Positions 1-8,514 of a stretch of DNA of 64,000 nt are shown piece by piece. Source of the DNA: CAKZNE01 sp040222435 (GTDB lineage: Bacteria > Bacteroidota > Bacteroidia > Flavobacteriales > Schleiferiaceae); contig OZ243107.1 in assembly GCA_965212245.1 (NCBI GenBank), forward strand, positions 2,728,001 through 2,792,000, written 5' to 3'. Every line of letters starts with the position of its first letter. The stretch's first letter is position 1. The notes beneath the pieces are model-generated. The model saw nothing but the letters and a program-made list of their open reading frames with translations. It was not told the DNA's origin and ran no database searches. Both the position numbers and the translations under genes were made by a program.

Positions 1-2452
1 TTATATTTTGGGCATACTTACCCATAAAGCCATTTTCCATGAAAAATTCATGAGCGAGTAAATCATGAACATTAGCTCCGAAAGTTTGATATGCCTTGCG
101 TTGGGATGTTTTACCACCTTCCAGCATTAAGGTGTTTTTAAGGGGGATGTCTGAAAGGATAAAAGGAGAGTGGGTGACAAAAAGAAAGTTGAGTCCGGTA
201 ATTTCGTTTAATGTCATACTCCCAATTCGCTTAATTAGGTCATGTATAAAAGTTCGTTGCATATCGGGGTGGAAGTATAATTCTACTTCATCAAAGATGA
301 TGTTGGCGTAAGTGTACTTCTTTACATTTTCAGTTTGTTCAACTGAATTAATGTTATTGAGATGATAAACCACACTATTAATTGCGAAGATCTTTTGTTT
401 TTCTCCGGAACTGAGATCTTTAAAATTACTGCCATTGCTAAATTCAATGCTGGTTGAGAAGATAGCTGGTGGAATTAACTCCACAGTTAAAATTTCCTCT
501 TTAGAATTCTTTACTTCTTTACGAGATACTTCCTGTTGCACCTTATTAATTTCCTGACTCAACTCAATTATGTCCAGACTCTGTTCTTTCCTGGTTTCTC
601 TTATCTTCAGATGCCCGAAGCGTAAATAGTTGATAGCTTGTTTTACCTTATAGGTAATGTGACTGTTGGTACCGTATAATGTAAAAACATATTCTTCCAA
701 ATTCTCAAAATCTTCAAAAACACCATCATTGTCCTTTTTTATGTAATCCCTATAGTCTACATAAGAATAACCAATGCCAATGAGCTTTAAAAAAATGTAT
801 TCTTTAATTAATTGGGCATATGGAAGGCCTGATTTCATTTCAAACCCCAGGTAGCCAAATATCTTCTTGATTAACTGGGGAATGTATCTTCCGTCCGGTG
901 TAGATTTTTTAAATTCTCCCCATTTCTCTTCCAGCTTTTTATGGTCAAAAATCAGGATTAGTTTCTGCGGAATTTTATTCTCTGCTATTTCGGGAACTAT
1001 ATTGGCCTGTAAATTCAGTTCGGGCTCCAATACATTGGCCAGTAATCTTTGATGGGCCAATTGCTCTTCCCGGTTTACATCAATTATACCTTCTTTTCTC
1101 CTGGGATTAAAAGCAACAGGTATCTGGTAAGCGTCATTTTTATAAAAGAGTTGATAAATCCAGTTTCCTAAAATGTTTGAATTCAATCCGTATAACGAAT
1201 AATTCACTACAATGGAATAACAAAAGGAGCGAAGTATTCTTTGGTTATCAATCGTATATGGAGACTGGAACTTATTATTATCAAAACGGTATTGATATAC
1301 CTTAATATGCTCGTCAATCGTCAGTTTATACAAATGATCGGAAAGGATATACAGATCGAGATATATCTCTTCATCCTCCAGCTTCCTGGATTCATCTGTG
1401 TCCAGAAGCTCTTTGGAAAGTTTATTGATACCCAGGAAAAGAAGTTCAGTTATGGCGCTTTTACCGGAACCATTCTTTCCTACAATAGCAGATACGGATA
1501 TTTTCAGATTATCCTGATTGTATAAATGTTCTCCAACATGGGGTGTGTAGGTAATAACATCATCCGTTTCATTGATCTGATAGGCCTGGTAAAAATAAAA
1601 TAGTTCATCCTTGAGGTTCTTGCTGTGCAATTGTTTGGCGTTATTTTTTAGGCGCGGACGAATAGCTACCAGTTTAAAATTCTGATTAAGATTGCTCGCC
1701 ACCTCATCCCTTGAAGTATCAAGGTATTGGCTCATGACATCCCTGTAATCAATCGACTCCCCTTTTTTTGTTACTTCATAGGCCAGGGATACCATGTCTC
1801 TTATAAGATCAGATCTTTTGTTTCTTGCCTTATCACATAACTCTTTGTAAATTTTGTAGGAAGTTGGAATTTCCCCAATAACACCGGCTCTTATCAGTAA
1901 TTCTACGGTATTCTTATCTAAGGGAAGAAAGGTTTTTGAATTGACCCAGAAGAGAAATATGGTGAAAGAACTGATATTTATTCCATACCAGTTCCTGAAA
2001 TTTTCAAAATCTGATGGGTTGACAAAAGGAAATCGCACATCACCGGATATTCGTATGTATAGTTCCCAGATCTCATCTTGCTGCTCAACAGGTCTGGAGG
2101 ATAAGACTTTAACCGGAGGAATTTGAGGACAACCCGTAAAATCTGCGTTAATGGATTTTATTTCGTTCGTCAGTAGGAATAACCACCTTTGGATTCGTGC
2201 GTTTCTTATTGGTGCTTTTAGATTGGCAGCAGCTAAAGAGGTAAAAACATGAATGGGATCCAAACTTTCATGTTCAAAAGATGTGGAATAAATCCATTTG
2301 TTTAACTCTTTAAAGCTCCTATCATTAAATGCAAGCTTATATAGTTGTACCCCGGCTTTTTGATTTTTATTCTCACAATTATTATAGTAATGATTCAGCG
2401 CAATGTTTAGCTGTTTAAATAGCTCATACCATGGAGTTTCTTTATACGACAT
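1..2452 (-). CDS. AAA family ATPase (SMC/OLD-like), 3' end off the window
   Basis: The minus-strand frame stays open from an ATG at 2452-2450 to the left edge (817 codons), so the C-terminus is missing. Residues 1-300 are a helical N-terminal region of unknown function. An SMC/OLD-type ATPase domain follows: Walker A GKNGSGKS at residues 325-332, an ABC-type signature LSSGEKQ near 680, Walker B NIIFDEVEL near 718 and an H-loop FVTHSPF near 760. The family (AAA_15/AAA_21) includes many phage-defence ATPases such as PtuA and OLD proteins, but no nuclease partner is visible on this side. A 32-codon ORF lies 10 nt upstream. The ATPase call is firm; a defence role is inference only. Confidence 0.85.
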   Translation of the reverse strand, partial: MSYKETPWYELFKQLNIALNHYYNNCENKNQKAGVQLYKLAFNDRSFKELNKWIYSTSFEHESLDPIHVFTSLAAANLKAPIRNARIQRWLFLLTNEIKSINADFTGCPQIPPVKVLSSRPVEQQDEIWELYIRISGDVRFPFVNPSDFENFRNWYGINISSFTIFLFWVNSKTFLPLDKNTVELLIRAGVIGEIPTSYKIYKELCDKARNKRSDLIRDMVSLAYEVTKKGESIDYRDVMSQYLDTSRDEVASNLNQNFKLVAIRPRLKNNAKQLHSKNLKDELFYFYQAYQINETDDVITYTPHVGEHLYNQDNLKISVSAIVGKNGSGKSAITELLFLGINKLSKELLDTDESRKLEDEEIYLDLYILSDHLYKLTIDEHIKVYQYRFDNNKFQSPYTIDNQRILRSFCYSIVVNYSLYGLNSNILGNWIYQLFYKNDAYQIPVAFNPRRKEGIIDVNREEQLAHQRLLANVLEPELNLQANIVPEIAENKIPQKLILIFDHKKLEEKWGEFKKSTPDGRYIPQLIKKIFGYLGFEMKSGLPYAQLIKEYIFLKLIGIGYSYVDYRDYIKKDNDGVFEDFENLEEYVFTLYGTNSHITYKVKQAINYLRFGHLKIRETRKEQSLDIIELSQEINKVQQEVSRKEVKNSKEEILTVELIPPAIFSTSIEFSNGSNFKDLSSGEKQKIFAINSVVYHLNNINSVEQTENVKKYTYANIIFDEVELYFHPDMQRTFIHDLIKRIGSMTLNEITGLNFLFVTHSPFILSDIPLKNTLMLEGGKTSQRKAYQTFGANVHDLLAHEFFMENGFMGKYAQNI

Positions 2453-2462
2453 ATTTTAGGGT

Positions 2463-2561
2463 TTAAAAAATTTTATTCTCCCAAAACAACCGCTTTTGTT
2501 CATCCGTAAGTTGCGGTACTTCTGCTTTCAGCTTTTCTATACGTTCAATCAGGTCTTTCAT
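2463..2561 (-). CDS. Possible 32-aa peptide upstream of the AAA ATPase
   Basis: An ATG at 2561 opens a 32-codon frame ending in TAA at 2463. The product starts MKDLIERIEKLKAEV and is charged and probably helical. It ends 10 nt before the ATPase start, so the two could be co-transcribed. It may be a small partner, a leader peptide, or the left-over N-terminus of a larger helical protein. I recognise no family with certainty. Confidence 0.3.
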   Translation of the reverse strand: MKDLIERIEKLKAEVPQLTDEQKRLFWENKIF

Positions 2562-2747
2562 CGGGTATCAATATTACGGAAATATTGGCAGAGAAAGGCT
2601 GTTTAAATCCTCCAGATCACAGTCTTCCGCGGCCTTCGGGAAACCGGGGAAGGTTTTGTTCCCCAAAAACAGATTCCTTCTTACATCATGTTAATCTTTT
2701 CACCACCCCCGGACTAAACCTTTTTCCCCTTTTACCGTCAAAACAAG

Positions 2748-3827
2748 GTGAAGCAAAAATTAATGCGCTTACTATTTCTCCTATCGGTACTAACTCATCT
2801 GGGCTTAGGCGCACAGCCGGTTTCAGAAACCGGGGATTCCATACTACGCTTACCCGGGCTGGAGCACTCTGATAAGCTATACCTGCGCTTTTTCAATTTT
2901 GAAAATGAAGAGGTTCGCGATGTGGAAGTTAAGCTGCTGGTTGATGGCAAAACCTGGCCTTTAGCAGGGAAGTACCAGAAAATGCATCAATGCTATTTCT
3001 ATGAACTTTCGGAAGAATTACAGCAATTACCCTTCGATTATAACTTCCGCCTGGTCTTAACACACCCGGATTACCTGGAGGATACGGTGAGTCTTAACTA
3101 TGTTGCGGAAGTATATTACCTCTTCCGTAAAGATGAACCCTGGATCGGCTTTAGTCATCGCCTGCCCTATAAAGAAGCGCGGCATGAGTTCATCCTGTTC
3201 AGCAGGGGTGGAAAAAGGGAGATCAGGAAATGGGCGGGTCAATGGGATTGGAAAGTGAAGCCTCTTAACGTACATCACAAAGATTACGACTGGACGATGC
3301 CCATCCGTACTCAGAATGAATACTACCTGAAGCCAGGGCGTAGCTTCGATATTCATGAAAAAGACTCCTTGTTGAAAGCATTTTGGATGGGGGGCATCGA
3401 ATTCGGGAGAGCTTTTATCCATCATGATTATTTTACAGGATTGCATAGTAAGCCGGTGGGCCTGCTTCCTGTCCTGAAATTAAGCTTTGTACCTACCGAT
3501 ACGGCCATCCCGCATGCTGCTAATACGATTGAGATTCAAACTATTGAAAGCGTCTTTAATGGCCTGAGCGTACTCAGGCAGCTTAGTACGCGTAAGCCTG
3601 ATTATCCGCCTGAGTTTATTCCGGAAGAAGTGTATAAAGCCATATCAGTAGCGGGATTACATAAGGCTCCGGCTATAATGGAAGATGCTAAATACCACCG
3701 GCTCATGTATTTGGAGTACCCGATAGACTGGGATGTGGAAAAGATTCGGGAGGTGGTAAACGGGCTTTACAAGAGCGGAGTGTTTATTTCTATTAACCCT
3801 TTGTTTATTTGGAATAGGGGGTATTGA
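2748..3827 (+). CDS. Secreted protein of unknown function
   Basis: A 359-aa protein starting at GTG (2748), or at the ATG five codons later (2763). The N-terminus has a basic stretch, a leucine-rich core and an AQ cleavage site near residue 23, so it is exported. The first third looks beta-rich (alternating hydrophobics around KLYLRFFNFENEEV), compatible with an Ig-like or carboxypeptidase-regulatory-like fold. The last 100 residues resemble a small plug-like alpha/beta segment ending LFIWNRGY. No T9SS sorting domain is visible. It is a single-gene unit reading away from the ATPase. I do not recognise a named family. Confidence 0.7.
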   Translation: MKQKLMRLLFLLSVLTHLGLGAQPVSETGDSILRLPGLEHSDKLYLRFFNFENEEVRDVEVKLLVDGKTWPLAGKYQKMHQCYFYELSEELQQLPFDYNFRLVLTHPDYLEDTVSLNYVAEVYYLFRKDEPWIGFSHRLPYKEARHEFILFSRGGKREIRKWAGQWDWKVKPLNVHHKDYDWTMPIRTQNEYYLKPGRSFDIHEKDSLLKAFWMGGIEFGRAFIHHDYFTGLHSKPVGLLPVLKLSFVPTDTAIPHAANTIEIQTIESVFNGLSVLRQLSTRKPDYPPEFIPEEVYKAISVAGLHKAPAIMEDAKYHRLMYLEYPIDWDVEKIREVVNGLYKSGVFISINPLFIWNRGY

Positions 3828-4250
3828 TGGGTAGCCCCGGGATAGGTATTACCTTTTCTATGGTTTCACCCTAAACCAAATACAAAGGATTCTTATTAAC
3901 GTGATTTTGACTTAACTATAGAATCTAAAGTGCCAAAAATAGTGATTACCCGCGGCATGGCCACTCACTTAAAGACAATAGGAAAGAGAAATGGCGTGTT
4001 AGTCAGAGCCACCACAGCAATACTGCTAATGCAGTTTGGTAACTTCATTTCAACCATATTGGTAAAACTCTAGTAGCACTCGTAGCTGAAGTAAATTGCT
4101 ACCGGTATTTTAACGGGTGAGTGAGTCAGCCGGGAAGGATAGTGTATCCAAAATAGTTAGTATCCATGAATTTTAAGGCAGAACAAGTATTGAGAGCTGG
4201 TAATTGTAAGCTATATTAATTTATTAAATGCTTTTTCGAGCCCAGAAATA
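3828..4250. other. Gene-free stretch with no recognisable feature
   Basis: About 420 bases between a plus-strand gene and the terminator of the minus-strand lipoprotein gene. All frames are interrupted by short spacing of stops. A weak CACTCAC/GTGAGTG inverted pair is present (about 3962 and 4117) but too far apart to be a hairpin terminator. Nothing else seen. Confidence 0.5.
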
Positions 4251-4251
4251 A

Positions 4252-4290
4252 AAACCTCTTGCCCTTCTGTTAATGAAGGGCAAGAGGTTT
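4252..4290 (-). terminator. Rho-independent terminator of the lipoprotein gene
   Basis: A perfect 16-bp inverted repeat (4252-4267 with 4275-4290) with a 7-nt loop starts about 30 nt after the stop codon of the minus-strand gene that ends at 4322. On the minus strand the right arm runs into a T-rich tract, as expected for an intrinsic terminator. Confidence 0.85.
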
Positions 4291-4321
4291 ATGTACGTAT
4301 GGGAAACCCCGGTGTAGTTTC

Positions 4322-5710
4322 TTAATTAAAAACCAGGGAGGCTGTTCTCTTTAGCTTCTTTCCGTCCGGTAGTTCTATGGTAACGGTACAAACGTCTTCA
4401 ATTCCTGATTCTGCACCGGGTACCGTCAATACAAACTTTCCAAACTTTTCCGGTTGCGAAACAAAATAAGTAACCGAGTCATCGTATCCGTCTGTGCCAC
4501 TTATGGATAGGGTAACCCTGGCAGCCAAAGGAAGACAAAAGGCTTCGGATACTGCCTGATATTCCTGCCCCGCCACCGGTGCAGATGGTTCCAAAACAAA
4601 TCCACTGATACCGGGTACGGATCCTATGTTCATGTGGATATCAGGATAGGGCCCATCCGGATCTACCGTAAATACGGTGCTGTAGAGGTTATTGGGGAGT
4701 CCCGCTATTACGCCTCTTAGTTCTATATTTTCGGTAAAGTTTGTATTGAGGAAGCTGGCGTTGCAGAGTTGAGAGGCCAGGCTGGGGGCTCCAGGAGCGG
4801 CAGAACCGCCCAGAGTATTACAATAGAGGACAAGTCCTGCAGCTACTGCTTCACAGGCTATCATCACAGGTGCTGTCGCGGTTCCACCACTTACCGCCCC
4901 TGCTGCTCCGGAAAGCCGTACACACATGGCTGTGGCCAGGGCGAGTCCTCCGGTTCCAGCCTGGGTAATATCGCATAAGAGGCCAGCCATAGAGGCTATT
5001 TTGCCGCATATTTCAGCTGTGTTCACGGAGCCGGCAATATTGTTGGGTATGCTGACCTGGTAATGTCCGGTACTTATCTTTTTGGCGGGAATGTGACGGT
5101 TAAAATTACCAAGGTTGGCCATTACGCTCACCCAGGCGTAAGCATCGGCCGGTATATCACATTGAGTGAGGTACAGGTTGCATTTACCTGCGGTGGAGGA
5201 TTTTTTTGCTAAAGCCGGTGGCACTTTGAAATCCAGCTTCAGCTTTCCACTGCGTCTTTTGGCGGAGGCCTGGGTAGATCTTTTTCCAAGTGATTGCTGT
5301 AGGTCCACGAACGTATTGATCTGGGTTTCTCCATCATTACTATAAGCGGTAAGAGCAAACGCATGGGCGGAAAGCCAGTCTAAATGAAATCTCACCCCGT
5401 TGTGGGCAAAAATGTCGGTAGGTCTCAATAGGCTATCCAACAAAAAGGTTTGTTCCTCATTGGTCTTGTTGGTTATAACCATCTGATCGATTTTGAGCGG
5501 AAGGCCATTTTCGGCACGCTCACCATACAGGTCAATGACGTCTCCATGAGGAGTAGTTGCGGAAAGTAGCTGAGGGTCACTGGCATTGGTCATAACCGTA
5601 AACTGCGTTTGGGCTGCGGCTGTATTGTTTTCTTTCTTTTTGCATTGTAGGATAATGAGGCCTAAGAAAAATACGGTTAAGACCTTAAGAATATTTTTTA
5701 ATGGTTTCAT
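4322..5710 (-). CDS. Putative outer-membrane lipoprotein, unknown function
   Basis: The frame is open from 5770, but the start at 5710 gives a classical lipoprotein signal: MKPLKNILKVLTVFFLG followed by lipobox LILQC and a lysine-rich tail. The mature protein is about 440 aa. A central Gly/Ala-rich hydrophobic segment (about residues 245-310) carries regularly spaced cysteines, unusual for a Bacteroidota surface protein, and looks like helical hairpins closed by disulfides. The C-terminal 150 residues look like beta-sandwich (Ig-like) repeats. A strong terminator follows. No family recognised. Confidence 0.65.
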   Translation of the reverse strand: MKPLKNILKVLTVFFLGLIILQCKKKENNTAAAQTQFTVMTNASDPQLLSATTPHGDVIDLYGERAENGLPLKIDQMVITNKTNEEQTFLLDSLLRPTDIFAHNGVRFHLDWLSAHAFALTAYSNDGETQINTFVDLQQSLGKRSTQASAKRRSGKLKLDFKVPPALAKKSSTAGKCNLYLTQCDIPADAYAWVSVMANLGNFNRHIPAKKISTGHYQVSIPNNIAGSVNTAEICGKIASMAGLLCDITQAGTGGLALATAMCVRLSGAAGAVSGGTATAPVMIACEAVAAGLVLYCNTLGGSAAPGAPSLASQLCNASFLNTNFTENIELRGVIAGLPNNLYSTVFTVDPDGPYPDIHMNIGSVPGISGFVLEPSAPVAGQEYQAVSEAFCLPLAARVTLSISGTDGYDDSVTYFVSQPEKFGKFVLTVPGAESGIEDVCTVTIELPDGKKLKRTASLVFN

Positions 5711-5957
5711 AGGAAATTTTTTGATGATATAGATTTGTGGTCTAAATGTAGGATGGTGCCGTAGCTTCACTATCCCCAGATATGACGATTTTAACTAGCT
5801 GAAAGTAAGGTGTGATCTACTCAAATAATTACCGACTATTTGAATAGCTATTATCGGGTTTCACCTCTTGGTTGTAATGGATTTGGTACGGAAGACCATC
5901 AAAAGAGGACCGGTTAAAAGTTTGCGCTTCCGTTTTGTTTAGTGCTTTTTAATTTTC

Positions 5958-6467
5958 CTACGGTTGAAGTATGGAATTATAGTACATCCACGCTAAAACC
6001 AGGGCTGTAATGAGAAACACCAATAAAGGAAAGATGGTGATCCAACAGGCCGACATAGGAGCCTCCCGGTTAATGACTTCTACTATTTGTTGAGCCATCC
6101 GTTTAGGCGTATTCCGGGGAATATAAATGGTGTTGCCCGTATAGTGGGGTGCCAGTTCCTGATTTAAGGGGATGTAAAAGATCTTTTTAAGTTTCCGCTC
6201 CCGTTGAGCCTGTTTAAGCCATTGCAGCTCTTTTTGAGTTAAAGCTTTGTTTTGATAATAGTTTGAGAGCAATACCAGCGCATTATTGGCTTTCTCATTA
6301 TAAATTACCTGGGTAAGTTTATCGAGTTGCGAACCGCTGTTATTTTCTCGTTTATAATAATACGTGCGTAGGCACCTTTTGCGACACAGGCGGTTTAGCT
6401 TACGGGCCAGGGCATCATCTTCGCTGGCAAAGGAGATCACAAGGTCGTATTTTCCGAGGATGGGCAT
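5958..6467 (-). CDS. Small TIR-domain protein with C-terminal membrane anchor
   Basis: This 169-aa protein opens with a TIR_2-type beta strand and box 1 (YDLVISFASEDDALARKL). Glu80 in QKELQWL sits where TIR NAD hydrolases carry their catalytic glutamate. Residues about 140-163 form one transmembrane helix, so the TIR domain should face the cytoplasm, tethered to the inner membrane. TIR domains in bacteria usually cleave NAD+ or make cyclic ADP-ribose signals. Its ATG overlaps the stop of the upstream VWA-type lipoprotein gene (TGATG), implying translational coupling. It is the last gene of a minus-strand run of four. NADase activity is inferred. Confidence 0.75.
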   Translation of the reverse strand: MPILGKYDLVISFASEDDALARKLNRLCRKRCLRTYYYKRENNSGSQLDKLTQVIYNEKANNALVLLSNYYQNKALTQKELQWLKQAQRERKLKKIFYIPLNQELAPHYTGNTIYIPRNTPKRMAQQIVEVINREAPMSACWITIFPLLVFLITALVLAWMYYNSILQP

Positions 6468-7252
6468 CAGTCCATAAATAATTTATCCGGTAAATCAGGA
6501 TTGATGTAGATATCACGGGCTTCGGCTTCAGTGTATCCCAGTTTGGAAAGTACGCCATAGCGCCAAAAGTATTTAAGGTCATGCAGCGGCCAGGTTTTTA
6601 CCTTTTTACCGTAATCGGATGCTGTAATGAAATACAAACGGTTTCCCAGTACGGAGGCCAGGTTAAAATCGGGATGATAGTATTTATCCAGCCGTGCCAG
6701 GACAGTATCTTTTTTCATAAGGTTGTTTCCTTCAAGACTTATGCCTCCGGTGGGTGCCTGGGGTCGGTCACAATCTTCCAGTATATCGGTAATATAAAAA
6801 ACGTAACTCTTGTAGTTGTCTTTATTATCTTTTACTTGTTCGTATGCTGTTTCAAGGGTTTGGATAATGCAACTTTGCATTTTATTATCAGATTCTTGAT
6901 AGCTCTTATACGATTCCTCAATGTTTTGTTTCAGCTCAAGCCATTCATCTTTCTTTTTGGCATTTTGTTTTTCTGTATCTTTTGAACCACTGAAAGGGCC
7001 CATAGCCGATAACTTTACCCTATCAATTTGGGGAAGGGAGGCATTGTTTAGAATAGGGTAAACCTTAAAAATACCGGGTCCTTTAAATTCATTGAAAAGC
7101 TGTTCAATCATTTTTAGGTTATGATTAAATTCACTGTCATCATTGCTCCTGGAAACATCTAAAAAAATAATAATACGCTCTTCTTTGGGTTGGTTGTTGC
7201 AACAACTGATTAAAATCAGGCTTGATAAAAGTAATGCCCTGAGTAGGTTCAT
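6467..7252 (-). CDS. VWA-like lipoprotein
   Basis: A 261-aa protein with a lipoprotein signal (hydrophobic core then LISCC). The mature part begins with a strand and a MIDAS-like motif, IIIFLDVSRSND, the DxSxS metal-binding signature of von Willebrand factor A folds. The rest is compatible with a VWA-like Rossmann fold: a second strand ends SYVFYITDILEDCD, and ASDYG follows. It would sit in the periplasm or envelope. It lies 5 nt after the 418-aa coiled-coil membrane protein and overlaps the TIR gene start. Role unknown; a surface sensor or adhesin for the TIR anchor is a guess. Confidence 0.6.
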   Translation of the reverse strand: MNLLRALLLSSLILISCCNNQPKEERIIIFLDVSRSNDDSEFNHNLKMIEQLFNEFKGPGIFKVYPILNNASLPQIDRVKLSAMGPFSGSKDTEKQNAKKKDEWLELKQNIEESYKSYQESDNKMQSCIIQTLETAYEQVKDNKDNYKSYVFYITDILEDCDRPQAPTGGISLEGNNLMKKDTVLARLDKYYHPDFNLASVLGNRLYFITASDYGKKVKTWPLHDLKYFWRYGVLSKLGYTEAEARDIYINPDLPDKLFMD

Positions 7253-7257
7253 GTTGA

Positions 7258-8514
7258 TTATAATTTAGTATGAGATAGTTTCAATTCTTTATCTCTCAGG
7301 CTTTCCGCCCAATCGTAAAGGGTTGATTTTTGCGGATAGTCTTCTAAACCTTGCTTGTAACCCTGCATAAATCGGCCCATGAAATAATCACTATAAGAGG
7401 TATCGAAATTTTCGGAAGAGGACCATTCTATCCAGTGTTTATAGGTTTTAATATTATTATGTATACTCTCCTTCGTTTTAAAAGCATTGCTGAGTTTTTC
7501 TTTAAGGCTATTAATTTCTTTAATAATGTTTTTCAAAAAATTATGATTCTGAATTTTAAGTAATCCGGAGGAGAGTAATATGCCACCTACCAGTGGTAAA
7601 GAAACTGATATTAATACAATTAATCCTTTAATTTGGGAATCGGTAAAATTGTATCCATTGGTTTTTAAATCAACTATGACCGCAGTAGAGCGGATGCTGG
7701 CCAGGTAGTACAATAGAGTAATTACCATTATAAAAAGCGAGAGGTCCACTGCCAACCTTAGATACCAGGTGCCCTTGATAAAGGCTCTATCATTATTATT
7801 AATGTTTACTGCACCGTCCGGCCCTTGAACTTTCTCAATTAAAAACTGCGAACGCATTTTTTCAACAGGAGGAAAGAGGTACTTTTCAAAAAAATACTTA
7901 AAGTAAAAAGGCAGTATCGCTAGACCCAGGATCAATATAACTGATAATATACTCCTGCCGAGGTATTCTGCTTTTTCAAAAAGATAGAGATCCAGAATAT
8001 CTTTTATGAAATAAAAGGAAAGAGGTATGTCTGAAAGCATTAAAAAAATAGCTGCGACCAGATACACATAACCCTCTTTTAAGATGAAATTTTTACGATT
8101 CCATTTTCGCTTATTAGTTATTTCCAGAAATCTTTGTTCTTGCAGGATTTTTTGAGCTTGGAATTGATCAATGTCTTTTTCAAGGTTATGAAGTTCTTTT
8201 TCTTTCTCTTCCAATAAAGGTAATGCCTGATTGATAGCATAAGCTTGCCATTTTTCGGTATGCGCTAAAGTAAGTTTAGGAAAGTGCGTATGGGTAATGC
8301 CTTGCTTTCCGGCCTCTATACCATCCTCGAAAAAGTCGTCACCATGCTTGTGGATAAGATTCAGGAATTCACTAAAATGGTCTAATTTAAGCGGAAACTG
8401 ATAGCATCCTTCTTCCCGTGCTTTCCGGTTTTTACGAATGGCTTTGGAAGCTTCACTTTTTGGTTTTCTCCACTCCTCTATAAAGCCGAGTAAGCGTTGG
8501 ACGTATTTATTCAT
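7258..8514 (-). CDS. Coiled-coil inner-membrane protein (about 4 helices)
   Basis: A 418-aa protein. Residues 1-140 are hydrophilic and helical, with a heptad coiled coil around 100-135 (EEKEKELHNLEKDIDQFQ). Four hydrophobic helices lie near 150-172, 187-208, 250-270 and 295-318. A second coiled coil (NSLKEKLSNAFKTKESIHN) and a cytosolic tail follow. The start overlaps the end of the 693-aa partner gene by 8 nt, so they are probably co-translated and may form one complex. No family recognised. Confidence 0.65.
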   Translation of the reverse strand: MNKYVQRLLGFIEEWRKPKSEASKAIRKNRKAREEGCYQFPLKLDHFSEFLNLIHKHGDDFFEDGIEAGKQGITHTHFPKLTLAHTEKWQAYAINQALPLLEEKEKELHNLEKDIDQFQAQKILQEQRFLEITNKRKWNRKNFILKEGYVYLVAAIFLMLSDIPLSFYFIKDILDLYLFEKAEYLGRSILSVILILGLAILPFYFKYFFEKYLFPPVEKMRSQFLIEKVQGPDGAVNINNNDRAFIKGTWYLRLAVDLSLFIMVITLLYYLASIRSTAVIVDLKTNGYNFTDSQIKGLIVLISVSLPLVGGILLSSGLLKIQNHNFLKNIIKEINSLKEKLSNAFKTKESIHNNIKTYKHWIEWSSSENFDTSYSDYFMGRFMQGYKQGLEDYPQKSTLYDWAESLRDKELKLSHTKL

